In this document: positions 22,922 to 31,627 of the stretch, in pieces
Position numbering within the stretch: position 1 is the first letter of the stretch
How the letters are laid out: every line of letters starts with the position of its first letter
NCBI GenBank assembly: GCA_038040285.1
Contig: JBBPIN010000011.1
Span: 1 to 64,000, forward strand
From: Mayfieldus sp038040285
GTDB taxonomy: Bacteria > Actinomycetota > Thermoleophilia > Solirubrobacterales > 70-9
Direction: 5' to 3'
Length of the DNA: 64,000 nucleotides
Notes under the pieces: model-generated
The model's input: the letters and a program-made list of their open reading frames with translations, nothing else
The model's database searches: none
What the model was told of the DNA's origin: nothing
Position numbers and translations under genes: made by a program

Positions 22922-24486
22922 TTCGCCACCAGGCCGAGATAGGTCGTCTTGTCGTTGCCGCCAGGGCAGCTGTCGGAAAGGTCCCTAACGGGCACGTTTC
23001 CAATTCCCGCGTACGAGATCGGATTGCACGCTGCCGCCACGGCGCCCTTCGCGGAATCGTCGGTCCGATGCAGGATCAGCTGCGGGTAGAAGGCCAGCGT
23101 CACGATGCACGCGACCAGCGGCGCCAGCACCAGCACGTCACGCAACTTGAGGTCGCGCGACTCGACCCGCTCGGGCTTGCGGTTGTGCATCGTGCGCTGG
23201 TAGAGGCGCAGCGCGTAGTAGGCGGACATCACGATCCCGGCGGCGGCCACGAAGGCGAAGACGATCTTCGCCTGGAAGAGCCCGTTGAGGATGTAGAACT
23301 CGCCGATGAAGTTGGCCGAGCCCGGCATCGCGAGGGTGGCCAGGGCGACGATCAGGAACAGCGTCGCCAGCACCGGCGCTCGCAGCGCGGCCCCTCCCAT
23401 CTCGCGTAGGTCCTCGGTCCCGGTGCGCTCAGCGAGCAGCGCGATGATGAGGATGATCGGCGCCACGACCAGGCCGTGGTTGACCATCTGTAGAAGCGCT
23501 CCATTGGCCCCATCGGGACGCAGCGCGAAGATCCCGGCGGTGATGAAGCCAAGCTGCGCGACCGACGAGTAGCCGGCGATAAGCCGCACGTTGGTCTGCG
23601 TGAAGGCCATCACCGAGCCGTAGAGGATCGAGGCCAGGGCGATGACCAGGACCAGCTCCTGGAAGTGGCGGGAAGCGTCGGGGAACAGCGGCAGCACGAT
23701 GCGCAGGAAGCCGTAGGCGCCGACCTTGGCGAGCACGCCGCTGAATACGGCGAGGGCCGGCAGCGGCGCCGCTCGGTAGGCGTCGGGCATCCAGCCGTGC
23801 AGCAGGAAGGCCGGCATCTTGACCAGAAACGCGGCGGCGAAGAAGCAGAAGATCCAGTACTGGCTGCCGCTCGACAGCACGTGGTGCTGGAGGTCGGCGA
23901 TCGAAAAGCTGACCTGGCCGCCGTCGGCGGCGAGGATCGCGGTGGCGATCGCCCCGACCAGCATCAGCAGCGAGCCGACCAGGGTGTAGATGATCATCTT
24001 CAGCGTCGCGGCCGACGCCCGCACGCCGTCTGCCCGGTCCTGGCCCCAGACGCCGAACAGGAAGTAGAACGGCACCAGCATCAGGTCGAAGAAGAGGACG
24101 AACAGCAGCAGGTCCTGGGCCAGGAACGCGCCCATCGTCGCGGTCTCTCCGAGCGCAAGCATCAGGAAGTAGGTGCGCGGGCGCTCCGGCTCGCGCAGCG
24201 CCGAGAAGGCGATCGCGGGCAGCCAGAGCACCGCCGTCAGCATCATCAGGAAGACGTTGAGCCCGTCCAGCCCGAGGCTGTAGCGGACTCCGAGGCCCGA
24301 GATCCAGGCCACGTCGGTGGTGTTCTGCAGGCCGTTGGCGCCGCTGTCGAAGCCGGCCAGCAACGCGATAGCCAGCCCCAGCGTGACCGCGGCGCCGAGC
24401 GTCCCCACCCAGCCGGTCCAGCGCCGCGGCGCGACCAATCCGAGTACGCCGAACAAGAGGGGAGTCCAGAGAACGGAATTGATCAC
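22918..24486 (-). CDS. nuoM: NADH-quinone oxidoreductase subunit M
   Basis: 522 residues from GTG 24486. A proton-pumping antiporter-like subunit with 13-14 helices; signatures include LLFVLFFDLMLVPFYFLFG with the channel Glu region replaced in part (Asp in FFDLM), FLVKMPAFLLHGWMPDAYRAA with the channel Lys, and GYSSVAQLGF. The C-terminal 40 residues (CNPISYAGIGNVPVRDLSD) are a hydrophilic tail outside the usual core. A heptamer array lies in the 46-nt gap upstream. The ribosome site before the GTG is weak (AAAGG), in contrast to nuoL. Confidence 0.97.
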   Translation of the reverse strand: MINSVLWTPLLFGVLGLVAPRRWTGWVGTLGAAVTLGLAIALLAGFDSGANGLQNTTDVAWISGLGVRYSLGLDGLNVFLMMLTAVLWLPAIAFSALREPERPRTYFLMLALGETATMGAFLAQDLLLFVLFFDLMLVPFYFLFGVWGQDRADGVRASAATLKMIIYTLVGSLLMLVGAIATAILAADGGQVSFSIADLQHHVLSSGSQYWIFCFFAAAFLVKMPAFLLHGWMPDAYRAAPLPALAVFSGVLAKVGAYGFLRIVLPLFPDASRHFQELVLVIALASILYGSVMAFTQTNVRLIAGYSSVAQLGFITAGIFALRPDGANGALLQMVNHGLVVAPIILIIALLAERTGTEDLREMGGAALRAPVLATLFLIVALATLAMPGSANFIGEFYILNGLFQAKIVFAFVAAAGIVMSAYYALRLYQRTMHNRKPERVESRDLKLRDVLVLAPLVACIVTLAFYPQLILHRTDDSAKGAVAAACNPISYAGIGNVPVRDLSDSCPGGNDKTTYLGLVAK

Positions 24487-24499
24487 AGCCTTTGCCCCC

Positions 24500-24527
24500 G
24501 AACGACGAATGACGAATGACGAATGAC
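24500..24527. repeat. Heptamer array (GAATGAC)n between nuoL and nuoM
   Basis: GAACGAC (one change) followed by three perfect GAATGAC units. It begins 5 nt after the nuoL stop in mRNA direction and lies before the nuoM start. The same unit forms the array at 26558-26585. Confidence 0.95.
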
Positions 24528-24532
24528 GAGTC

Positions 24533-26542
24533 TCATGAGCTCTGGATCAGGAAGTAGAGGGCGAGGGCAGCGAAGCCGGTCACAAGCAGCAGTGCGTAGG
24601 AACGCACGAAGCCCGACTGCACAGTGCGCACAACCCCGCCGGCGCCGCGCACCATGTCAACCGTTCCGTTGACGATCCCCTGCACCACGACCCGCTCGAA
24701 GGTGCGGTTGCAGAACGACCCGATCGCAAGCGCCGGACGGACGATCAGGATGTCGATCAGCTCGTCGAAGTACCACTTGTGCAGCAGGAAGGTGTGCAAC
24801 GGACCCAGGCGCTCGATCAGCCGCGCCGTGGTCCCCGGTTGGCGCACGTAGAGCTGGTAGGCGATCCCGATCCCCGAAAGGGCGATCAGCGTGCCGATCG
24901 CCAGGCCCTCCCACTCGGCGCCGGTCGAGGGCTGGATCGCGGCCAGCTTCGAGTCGGCGAACGTGGGCGCGAGGAAGTTGTGGATCACCTCGTCGACCCC
25001 CGGTATCTGCACCAGGCCGGCAAACAGGGCGAGGAAGGCGAGGGCGCCCATCGCGATCCGCATCGGGGGCGCCTGCTCGGCGATGTGGTGCTCGGCACCG
25101 GGGAAGCCGACGTCGGTGTCCTCCTGTTCGCCGGTGGCCGGGTTCTCGGGCTCGGCGTGGACCACCTGGCCGGTCTCCTGTAGCTCGCGCGCCTCGGGGC
25201 ACGGCTCGCCGACGAGCACCCGGAACACGATCCGGAACGAGTAGACCGCAGTGATCAGCGCCCCGACGTAGCCGAGCACGGTGAAGATCAGATAGAAGCC
25301 GCCGCGGTCGGCGGCGAAGGAGAGGATCTCGTCCTTGGAGAAGAAGCCGGAGGTGCCGGTGAACCCGGATAGCGCCAGCGCCCCGATGATCAGCGTCGCG
25401 GCGGTGAACGGCATCGCCCTTCCGAGGCCGCTCATGCGGTCGATGTCCTGGCGGTTGGCCATCGCGGCGATGATCGAGCCGGCGGCCATGAACAGAAGCG
25501 CCTTGAAGAAGGCGTGGGTCATGAGGTGAAACAGCCCCGCCGAGTAGGCGCCGATCGAGACCCCGACGACCATGTAGCCGATCTGGCTCATGGTCGAGTA
25601 GGCGATGATCCGCTTCAGGTCGGTGACGACGAGGGCGATCGTGCCGGCGACCAGCAGTGTGGCCAACCCCGTGAAGGCGGCGATGTCGGCGGCGGTTGGG
25701 GCGAGGTCGAAGAGGGGATGGGTCCTGGCGATCAGATAGACGCCGGCCGTGACCATGGTCGCCGCGTGGATCAGCGCCGAGACCGGGGTCGGGCCCTCCA
25801 TCGCGTCGGGAAGCCAGGTGTGAAGCGGTAGCTGCGCCGACTTCGCGAACGCCCCGGCCAGAAGCAGCAGGCAGATCGCGACCACGGTCCACTCGTTGGT
25901 GTGAAAGACATGCGGCGCGCGGCTGAAGACGTCGGTGTAGTCGAACTGGCCGAACTCGCGGAAGATCAGGATCGCCGCGATGACCAGCCCGACGTCGCCG
26001 AAGACGTTGATCACGAACGCCTTCATCCCCGCCGTGGTCGCGGTGGCGCGCCGATACCAGAAGCTGATCAGCGCGTAGGAGGCGAAGCCGACGAACGCCC
26101 AGCCGACGATCAGCAGCACGAAGTTGCCGGCCAGGACCAGCAGCAGCATCGAGAAGACGAAGAAGTTGAGGAGGCTGAAGAACCGGGTGTAGCCCCGGTC
26201 GGAGTCCATGTAGGCGACCGAGTAGAGGTGGATCAGCGTCGAGACCCCCGAGACGACGAGGATCATGAACACCGACAGCGGGTCGACGAAGACGTTGAGC
26301 TTGATGTCCAGCCCGGCGGCGTTGGCGTAGGTCCACAGCGTCGAGCTGAGCTGGCGCCCTGAGTCGGGGTGGTCAAGCAGCGAGATCAGCGCTCCGATCG
26401 AGGCGGCGAAGGAGAGCCCGATCGCGCCGGTGCCGATCCAGCCCGGCGCCCGGCCGGGCCAGACGCGGTAGCCGAGCCCGATCACGATCGACCCCAGGAG
26501 GGGAAACAGCAGCACCAACCACGCGAAGGCGGTTGGAGTCAC
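24533..26542 (-). CDS. nuoL: NADH-quinone oxidoreductase subunit L
   Basis: 669 residues from GTG 26542, with a strong GGAGGAG 7 nt before it. The largest membrane subunit, 16 or so helices, ending with the long lateral helix region. Signatures: FAKSAQLPLHTWLPDAMEGP with the channel Lys, ATMVTAGVYLIAR, and GYMVVGVSIGAYSAG. A hydrophilic insert near residues 430-475 (EPENPATGEQEDTD) separates core helices from the C-terminal part and is longer than in E. coli. Heptamer arrays flank the gene on both sides. Confidence 0.97.
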   Translation of the reverse strand: MTPTAFAWLVLLFPLLGSIVIGLGYRVWPGRAPGWIGTGAIGLSFAASIGALISLLDHPDSGRQLSSTLWTYANAAGLDIKLNVFVDPLSVFMILVVSGVSTLIHLYSVAYMDSDRGYTRFFSLLNFFVFSMLLLVLAGNFVLLIVGWAFVGFASYALISFWYRRATATTAGMKAFVINVFGDVGLVIAAILIFREFGQFDYTDVFSRAPHVFHTNEWTVVAICLLLLAGAFAKSAQLPLHTWLPDAMEGPTPVSALIHAATMVTAGVYLIARTHPLFDLAPTAADIAAFTGLATLLVAGTIALVVTDLKRIIAYSTMSQIGYMVVGVSIGAYSAGLFHLMTHAFFKALLFMAAGSIIAAMANRQDIDRMSGLGRAMPFTAATLIIGALALSGFTGTSGFFSKDEILSFAADRGGFYLIFTVLGYVGALITAVYSFRIVFRVLVGEPCPEARELQETGQVVHAEPENPATGEQEDTDVGFPGAEHHIAEQAPPMRIAMGALAFLALFAGLVQIPGVDEVIHNFLAPTFADSKLAAIQPSTGAEWEGLAIGTLIALSGIGIAYQLYVRQPGTTARLIERLGPLHTFLLHKWYFDELIDILIVRPALAIGSFCNRTFERVVVQGIVNGTVDMVRGAGGVVRTVQSGFVRSYALLLVTGFAALALYFLIQSS

Positions 26543-26557
26543 GCCCGTGCTCCTCCC

Positions 26558-26585
26558 GAATGACGAATGACGAATGACGAATGAC
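26558..26585. repeat. Heptamer array (GAATGAC)4 between nuoK and nuoL
   Basis: Four perfect GAATGAC units, 3 nt after the nuoK stop. The last unit continues into ATGAC-GG-GTCAT (26581-26592), a small inverted repeat that reaches the nuoK stop. The GGAGGAG site of nuoL is right after the array. Confidence 0.95.
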
Positions 26586-26588
26586 GGG

Positions 26589-26888
26589 TCATCCGCGCAG
26601 GCCTCTGAGCTCGTCGACGTTCAGCGGCAGCCGCCGCCGGTAGATCGCCACGATCAGCCCCAGCCCGACCACGACCTCGCAGGCGGCGGCGACCATCACG
26701 ACGATCGCGAAGATCTGCCCGTCGGAGTTGCCGAGCATGCGGCTGAATGCGACCAGTGCCAGGTTGCCGGCGTTGAGCATCAGCTCGAGGCAAAGCAGGA
26801 TGACCAGCGGGCTGCGGCGCAGGAGCACGCCGGCGGCGCCGACCGCGAACAGCAGCGCCGAGAGGACGATGTACCAGCTGGTGTCCAT
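26589..26888 (-). CDS. nuoK: NADH-quinone oxidoreductase subunit K
   Basis: 99 residues, standard length, three membrane helices. The two conserved membrane Glu residues are visible in LCLELMLNAGNLAL and in AACEVVVGLGLIV. The start ATG overlaps the nuoJ stop by one base (TGATG). It forms part of the proton path between NuoH and the antiporter subunits. Confidence 0.97.
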   Translation of the reverse strand: MDTSWYIVLSALLFAVGAAGVLLRRSPLVILLCLELMLNAGNLALVAFSRMLGNSDGQIFAIVVMVAAACEVVVGLGLIVAIYRRRLPLNVDELRGLRG

Positions 26889-27541
26889 CAGTAGGCGGGT
26901 CCTGGGGTTGGTGGGATGGGGCCACCGCCCTCCTCACTCGCAGGTCGGCCGAGCTGCGTCTCCGGCTCGACCATGCGCTCGGCGGCCGACTGCGCAAAAC
27001 GTTCGGAGGGGGTGGCCCCATCCCCACCTTCTCCTGAGGCGCGCCTTCTGCCCGCCAGCACCACAGCGCCCACGGCGGCGAGGAGGAGGAGCATCGAGGC
27101 GGCCTCGAAGGCGATCAGGAAGCGCTCCAGCAGGATGCGCCCAATGCCGCCCGGTGAGCCGAAGCCGAGCGGGATCGTCGGCCCGTCTGTGTCCAGTGCC
27201 TTGAGCGAGGAGCCGAGCACCGCGATCGACAACTCGACGAACAGCACGCTGCCGAGCAGCGGGGCGAGGAACTGCTGGCCGGGGATCGGTTCCCAGGCGG
27301 GCTCCTGGACACCGCCGACGTAGGCGGCGACGAAGACGTAGAGGACCACCACGGCGCCGGCGTAGACGACAACCTGGGCGGCGGCGACGAACTCCGCATG
27401 CAGGATCAGGAACAGCCCCGCCAGCGAGACCAGATGGACGATCAGCGCCAGCACGCTGTAGAAGGGGTTGCGCAGCGCGATGATCGCGATCGCGCCCCCC
27501 AGCGCCCCGATCGCCCCAGCGAAGAAGGCGACGGCCTCCAC
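26888..27541 (-). CDS. nuoJ: NADH-quinone oxidoreductase subunit J
   Basis: 217 residues from GTG 27541, directly after the nuoI stop. Five membrane helices in the first 165 residues with the conserved VVYAGAVVVLYVFV. After that comes a hydrophilic C-terminal tail of about 50 residues rich in G, E, S and P (SGEGGDGATPSERFAQ), which is longer than in most NuoJ proteins. Confidence 0.95.
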   Translation of the reverse strand: MEAVAFFAGAIGALGGAIAIIALRNPFYSVLALIVHLVSLAGLFLILHAEFVAAAQVVVYAGAVVVLYVFVAAYVGGVQEPAWEPIPGQQFLAPLLGSVLFVELSIAVLGSSLKALDTDGPTIPLGFGSPGGIGRILLERFLIAFEAASMLLLLAAVGAVVLAGRRRASGEGGDGATPSERFAQSAAERMVEPETQLGRPASEEGGGPIPPTPGPAY

Positions 27542-28114
27542 CTACTCGCCCTCCCCCCTCAGCGGCGTGCGTTCGATCGGCTCCGCCAGCAACATCTCCT
27601 TCGTGAAGATCAGGTCGGAGCGGTTGTAGTCGGACAGCTCGTAGTCGTGGCCCATCGTGATCGCGTCGAACGGACAGGCGATCTCGCAGTAGCCGCAAAA
27701 GATGCAGCGGCTGAGGTTGATCTCGTAGACCGAGGCGTAGCGCTCGCCTGCGGAGACGCGGTGATCTGGGTCGTTCTCCGCCGCGACGACACGGATGCAG
27801 TCGGCGGGGCAGGCGGCGGCGCAGAGCGAGCATCCGACGCACTTCTCCAGCCCGGTGTCCTCGAAGCGATGAAGCTTGTGGCGGCCGCGGAAGCGCGGGT
27901 AGACCGGCGTCTTCTCCTCCGGGTACTGGACCGTGATCGGACCCTCGATGATGCGCCCGAAGGTCGTCTTCAGCCCCCGCAGCGTCTCCCCGAAGGCCCG
28001 GTAGGCGCCGCCGATCCCGCCCGGCTCCGGCCCGCGCTGCACCTCGATCACCGAGTCGTCCTTGAGGTAGGCGAACTCGCTCACGTCACCGGGTGTTCGC
28101 GCTCGGCCCTCCAT
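27542..28114 (-). CDS. nuoI: NADH-quinone oxidoreductase subunit I
   Basis: 190 residues from ATG 28114, chosen because AAGGAG lies 6 nt upstream; a TTG one codon earlier is less likely. Two ferredoxin-type motifs bind the N6a and N6b [4Fe-4S] clusters: CVGCSLCAAACPADCI and CIFCGYCEIACPFDAI. The N-terminal 35 residues are an extra hydrophilic stretch. It passes electrons from NuoG to NuoB. Confidence 0.97.
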   Translation of the reverse strand: MEGRARTPGDVSEFAYLKDDSVIEVQRGPEPGGIGGAYRAFGETLRGLKTTFGRIIEGPITVQYPEEKTPVYPRFRGRHKLHRFEDTGLEKCVGCSLCAAACPADCIRVVAAENDPDHRVSAGERYASVYEINLSRCIFCGYCEIACPFDAITMGHDYELSDYNRSDLIFTKEMLLAEPIERTPLRGEGE

Positions 28115-28139
28115 CAATCTCCTTGTCTGAGCCTCGCGC

Positions 28140-29141
28140 TCACAGGACCACCACCAGCACCGCGGTCACGAGAACGTTCAGCGTCGCCAGCGGCAGCAGC
28201 ACCTTCCAGCCCAGCGACATCAGCTGGTCGTAGCGCAGCCGCGGCAGCGTCGCCCGCACCCAGATGAAGAGCAGCAGCAGGACGAAGATCTTCGCCGCCA
28301 TCCAGATCGGGTCCAAGAAGCCCGGGCCGGGGCCCATCCAGCCGCCGAGGAACATCGCCGCGGCGATCCCCGCGACGACCGTCATCTCCAGGTACTCGAC
28401 CAGCAGGAAGCTTCCAAACCGCATGCCGCCGTACTCGGTCATGTAGCCCTGCACCAGCTCCGAGTCGGCCTCCGGCAGGTCGAAGGGAGCGCGGTTGGTC
28501 TCCGCGAAGCCGGCGACCATGAAGATCAGAAAGCCGACCAGCTGCGGGACGATGAACCAGATCTGGTTCTGCTGGCGGACGATGTCGACCAGCGACAGCG
28601 AGCCGGCCATCATGATCACGCCCAGCAGCGCCAGCCCCATCGAGACCTCGTATGAGATCAGCTGCGCCGCCGCGCGCATCGCACCGAGGAAGCTGTACTT
28701 GGAGCCCGACGCCCAGCCGCCCAGCAGCAGCCCGTAGAAGCCGATCGAGCCGGCGGCGAAGAAGTAGAGGATCCCGATCGAGACGTCGATTCCGTAGAAG
28801 CCGACCCCGTCCTTGACGTCGCCGAACGGCAGGATCGCCAGCGCGAGGACGGCGGAGAGCACGACCAGCGCGGGCCCGAGCACGAACAGGGTCGCGACCG
28901 CGTTCTGGGGGCGGAAGGCCTGCTTGCCGAGCAGCTTGCCGACGTCGGCGAGCGGCTGCAGGATCCCGAACGGGCCGACCCGGTTCGGCCCGTAGCGGTT
29001 CTGGAAGCGGCCGATCAGCTTCCGCTCCAGCACCGTGAGCAGCGGCAGGACGCTGAAGACGACGATGAAGATGACCAGCGACTTGACGACCATGACCCAG
29101 GTCGCCTCGGCGAAGCCGGTGTCGGCGAGTGGGAGCGTCAC
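28140..29141 (-). CDS. nuoH: NADH-quinone oxidoreductase subunit H
   Basis: 333 residues from GTG 29141 overlapping the nuoG stop (GTGA). Eight or nine helices; the quinone-chamber loops are well conserved (RFQNRYGPNRVGPFGILQPL and AETNRAPFDLPEADSELV). A gap of 25 bp to nuoI is one of only three gaps over 20 bp in the operon. Confidence 0.97.
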   Translation of the reverse strand: MTLPLADTGFAEATWVMVVKSLVIFIVVFSVLPLLTVLERKLIGRFQNRYGPNRVGPFGILQPLADVGKLLGKQAFRPQNAVATLFVLGPALVVLSAVLALAILPFGDVKDGVGFYGIDVSIGILYFFAAGSIGFYGLLLGGWASGSKYSFLGAMRAAAQLISYEVSMGLALLGVIMMAGSLSLVDIVRQQNQIWFIVPQLVGFLIFMVAGFAETNRAPFDLPEADSELVQGYMTEYGGMRFGSFLLVEYLEMTVVAGIAAAMFLGGWMGPGPGFLDPIWMAAKIFVLLLLFIWVRATLPRLRYDQLMSLGWKVLLPLATLNVLVTAVLVVVL

Positions 29142-31627
29142 TTGCTGCCCACCTTTGTGATCTCGACCGCGACCGGCCCGCCGTTCAGCAGCGCGTTCGC
29201 GTTGTCGGCGGCAGTTCCCTCGATCAAAAAGCAGGCGCCCTCGCCCATGCGCTCGCGGATCGCCACGCGGGCGCCCACGCTGGTCCCGTTCTGAGCGACG
29301 CTGACCTCATCCCCATCCTCGAGTCCCAGCCGCTGCGCATCCGCCGGAGCGAGCTCGACGCGCTGCTGCGGGGCGAGGAACCTGAGCGGCGGATTGAGTT
29401 CGGTCACTGGTGTGGCCCAGAGGTCGCGGTAGGTGCCGAGCAAGAGCTCGCCGCCGACGGGGCCCTCCCCTCGGGTAGAGGTGTCGCGCGGAGAAGCGTC
29501 GATGGCACCGTCTGCGGATCGGCCGCGCTCCGACAAACCCTCGGGGAGGGCCCCGCCGGCATCACGTTCCTGCCAGCGGACTCCCCGGCCGCCAATTTCC
29601 TCAGCGGTTATCCCGGCGTAGATCGGCACCTCCTTGGCGATCGTGGCGAGCACGTCGGGGGCCGACTCGAGCCCCGTCTCGTGGTCGAGCGCAGCGGCCA
29701 GCTCGCAGAGCGCCTCCCAGACAGGGCGCACCTGGCCCGGGTCCTCGACGTTCGGCCGCACCCGCTGCAGGCGCCCGTCCGGATGGGTGATCGTCCCCTC
29801 CTTCTCAGCGTGACTTTGGAGTGGCAGGATCACGTCGGCCTGCGCCGCCGAGGCATCCTCGAACATCGCGAAGGCGACCACGAAGTCGGCCGATTTCAGC
29901 GCCCGGTCCCAAGCAGCCGAACCGGGATGGTCGCGCACCGGATCGGCGCCGAACAGCAGCAGCGCCCTCAGCTCGTCGGCCTCCAGCGCCGCCCGGATTC
30001 CCTCCGCATCGCGGCCCGAATCGACCTCGGTGAGGCCCGGCCCGGCGTCGGGCAGCACCCCGACCTCGCGCAGGCCGCGCGCGTTGGTGGTCTCGGGCAC
30101 TCCCAGCAGGCCGGCCCCGTCGCTGTCCGAGCAGCCCAGTCCTCGTGCCAGCTCTAGCAGCGCGTCGACGGCGACCGGCCCGGCCTCGCCACGCCCGAGG
30201 CGCTCACCCCAGACGATCACCGGTCGGCCGGCCGCGCACAGAAGCGACGCCGCTGCCGCCGTCTCGCCTTGGGCCTCCCCGCCCTCGTGGATCACGGCCA
30301 TCCCCTCGTTCAACTCGGCGAGGAACGCCGCCGCCCCGCCCGGGGCGTAGCGGGCGACGGCCTCGGCGCCGCCGTCGAGCGCCGTGGGCCGCTCGTTGGC
30401 TACCGCCAGCCGGACCCCGTTGCGCCGCACCGCCTTGCGGATCCGCAGGTCGAGGATCGGCGAGGCGTGCAGCGGATCGGTGCCGATCACCAGCACCGCG
30501 TCGGCGTCGTCGATCGCCCGCGTCGAGACCGACAGCTCGGGTCGCGACAGCTCGATCACCCGGTGCCGGTCGGGGCCGCCGCCGGGGCGCGAGTCCATGT
30601 TCGGCGAGCCCAGCGCCTGACGCATGATCCGCTGCACGAGGTAGCCCTCCTCGTTGGATGCGTCGCCGACGATCGCGGCGCTCGCGGGGCCCGCCTCGCG
30701 CAGCCCGGCCGCGGCGCGCTCGATCGCCTCCGCCCAGCTCGCCTCGCGCAGGTTGCCTCCCTCGCGGATCTGGGGCGCCGTGATTCGCTGCTCGGAAGCG
30801 AGCATCTCGAACGAGTAGCGCCCCTTGTCGCAGAGCCAGCCGTCGTCGACCTCGGGGTTGTCACGGGCCAGCACCCGCTTCACCTGCTCGTCGCGGACCG
30901 TGAAGCCCACATTGCATTGAGATGGACACAACGTGCAGATCGACCCGCCCTGCTCGATGTCCCAGGGGCGGGCGCGAAAGCGATAGGTGTAGGAGGTGAG
31001 CGCCCCGACCGGGCAGAGCTCGGTGATGTTGCCGTGGAAGGGCGCGATGTAGGGGCGATCGTCGAAGGTGCCGACGAACGAGCGGTCGCCGCGGTCCAGC
31101 AGCTGTAGCTGCGAGTCCTCGGAGATCTCCTGGCTGAAGCGCACGCAGCGGTAGCAGAGGATGCAGCGCTCGCGGTCGATCGCGATCAGCGGCGAGAGCG
31201 GCAGCGGCTTTTGGAAGTGGCGCTTGGGGTCGGTGGAGCGGCTGCGCCCCGGGCCCCAGCCCATCGCGATGTCCTGGAGCGGGCACTCGCCGCCCTTGTC
31301 GCAGACCGGGCAGTCGAGCGGGTGGTTGACGAGCAGGAACTCGACCACCGCGTTCTGGGCTTCCTTGACCTGGTCGGTCTGGGTGTAGACGACCATGCCG
31401 TCGCGCACCGGGGTCGAGCAGGCGGTTTGCAGCTTCGGAGTCCCCTCGATCTCGACCAGGCACATGCGGCAGGCGCCGACCGGCTGGCCGAGCTTCGGCT
31501 CGTAGCAGAAGATTGGGATCTCGACGTCGCCGTACTTGGCCGCGTCGACCAGCATCTCGCCCTCGGGCGCCGCGACCTCGCGCCCGTCGATGATCAGGGT
31601 GATCTCGCGCTTGGCCTCCGGGCTCAC
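29138..31627 (-). CDS. nuoG: NADH-quinone oxidoreductase subunit G
   Basis: 829 residues from GTG 31627, overlapping the nuoF stop (GTGA); an open extension to 31915 is a shadow. The N-terminus binds a [2Fe-2S] cluster (CYEPKLGQPVGACRMC), then HPLDCPVCDKGGEC for the His-ligated cluster, CILCYRCVRFSQE and LCPVGAL for N5/N4, and CTLCPSQCNVGF with WLCDKGRY for the extra N7 cluster found in E. coli and Thermus. The rest is a molybdopterin-oxidoreductase-like domain without a metal role. A Gly/Arg/Asp-rich segment near residues 680-720 (SERGRSADGAIDASPRD) looks like a lineage-specific linker. Confidence 0.97.
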   Translation of the reverse strand: MSPEAKREITLIIDGREVAAPEGEMLVDAAKYGDVEIPIFCYEPKLGQPVGACRMCLVEIEGTPKLQTACSTPVRDGMVVYTQTDQVKEAQNAVVEFLLVNHPLDCPVCDKGGECPLQDIAMGWGPGRSRSTDPKRHFQKPLPLSPLIAIDRERCILCYRCVRFSQEISEDSQLQLLDRGDRSFVGTFDDRPYIAPFHGNITELCPVGALTSYTYRFRARPWDIEQGGSICTLCPSQCNVGFTVRDEQVKRVLARDNPEVDDGWLCDKGRYSFEMLASEQRITAPQIREGGNLREASWAEAIERAAAGLREAGPASAAIVGDASNEEGYLVQRIMRQALGSPNMDSRPGGGPDRHRVIELSRPELSVSTRAIDDADAVLVIGTDPLHASPILDLRIRKAVRRNGVRLAVANERPTALDGGAEAVARYAPGGAAAFLAELNEGMAVIHEGGEAQGETAAAASLLCAAGRPVIVWGERLGRGEAGPVAVDALLELARGLGCSDSDGAGLLGVPETTNARGLREVGVLPDAGPGLTEVDSGRDAEGIRAALEADELRALLLFGADPVRDHPGSAAWDRALKSADFVVAFAMFEDASAAQADVILPLQSHAEKEGTITHPDGRLQRVRPNVEDPGQVRPVWEALCELAAALDHETGLESAPDVLATIAKEVPIYAGITAEEIGGRGVRWQERDAGGALPEGLSERGRSADGAIDASPRDTSTRGEGPVGGELLLGTYRDLWATPVTELNPPLRFLAPQQRVELAPADAQRLGLEDGDEVSVAQNGTSVGARVAIRERMGEGACFLIEGTAADNANALLNGGPVAVEITKVGSK

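Noticed and set aside
24657..26336. A 559-codon minus-strand frame
   Set aside because: Out-of-frame shadow of nuoL, which has all family signatures.
24500..26585. CRISPR-like repeats in the nuo operon
   Set aside because: The units are 7 bp, directly adjacent with no spacers, and no cas genes are near.
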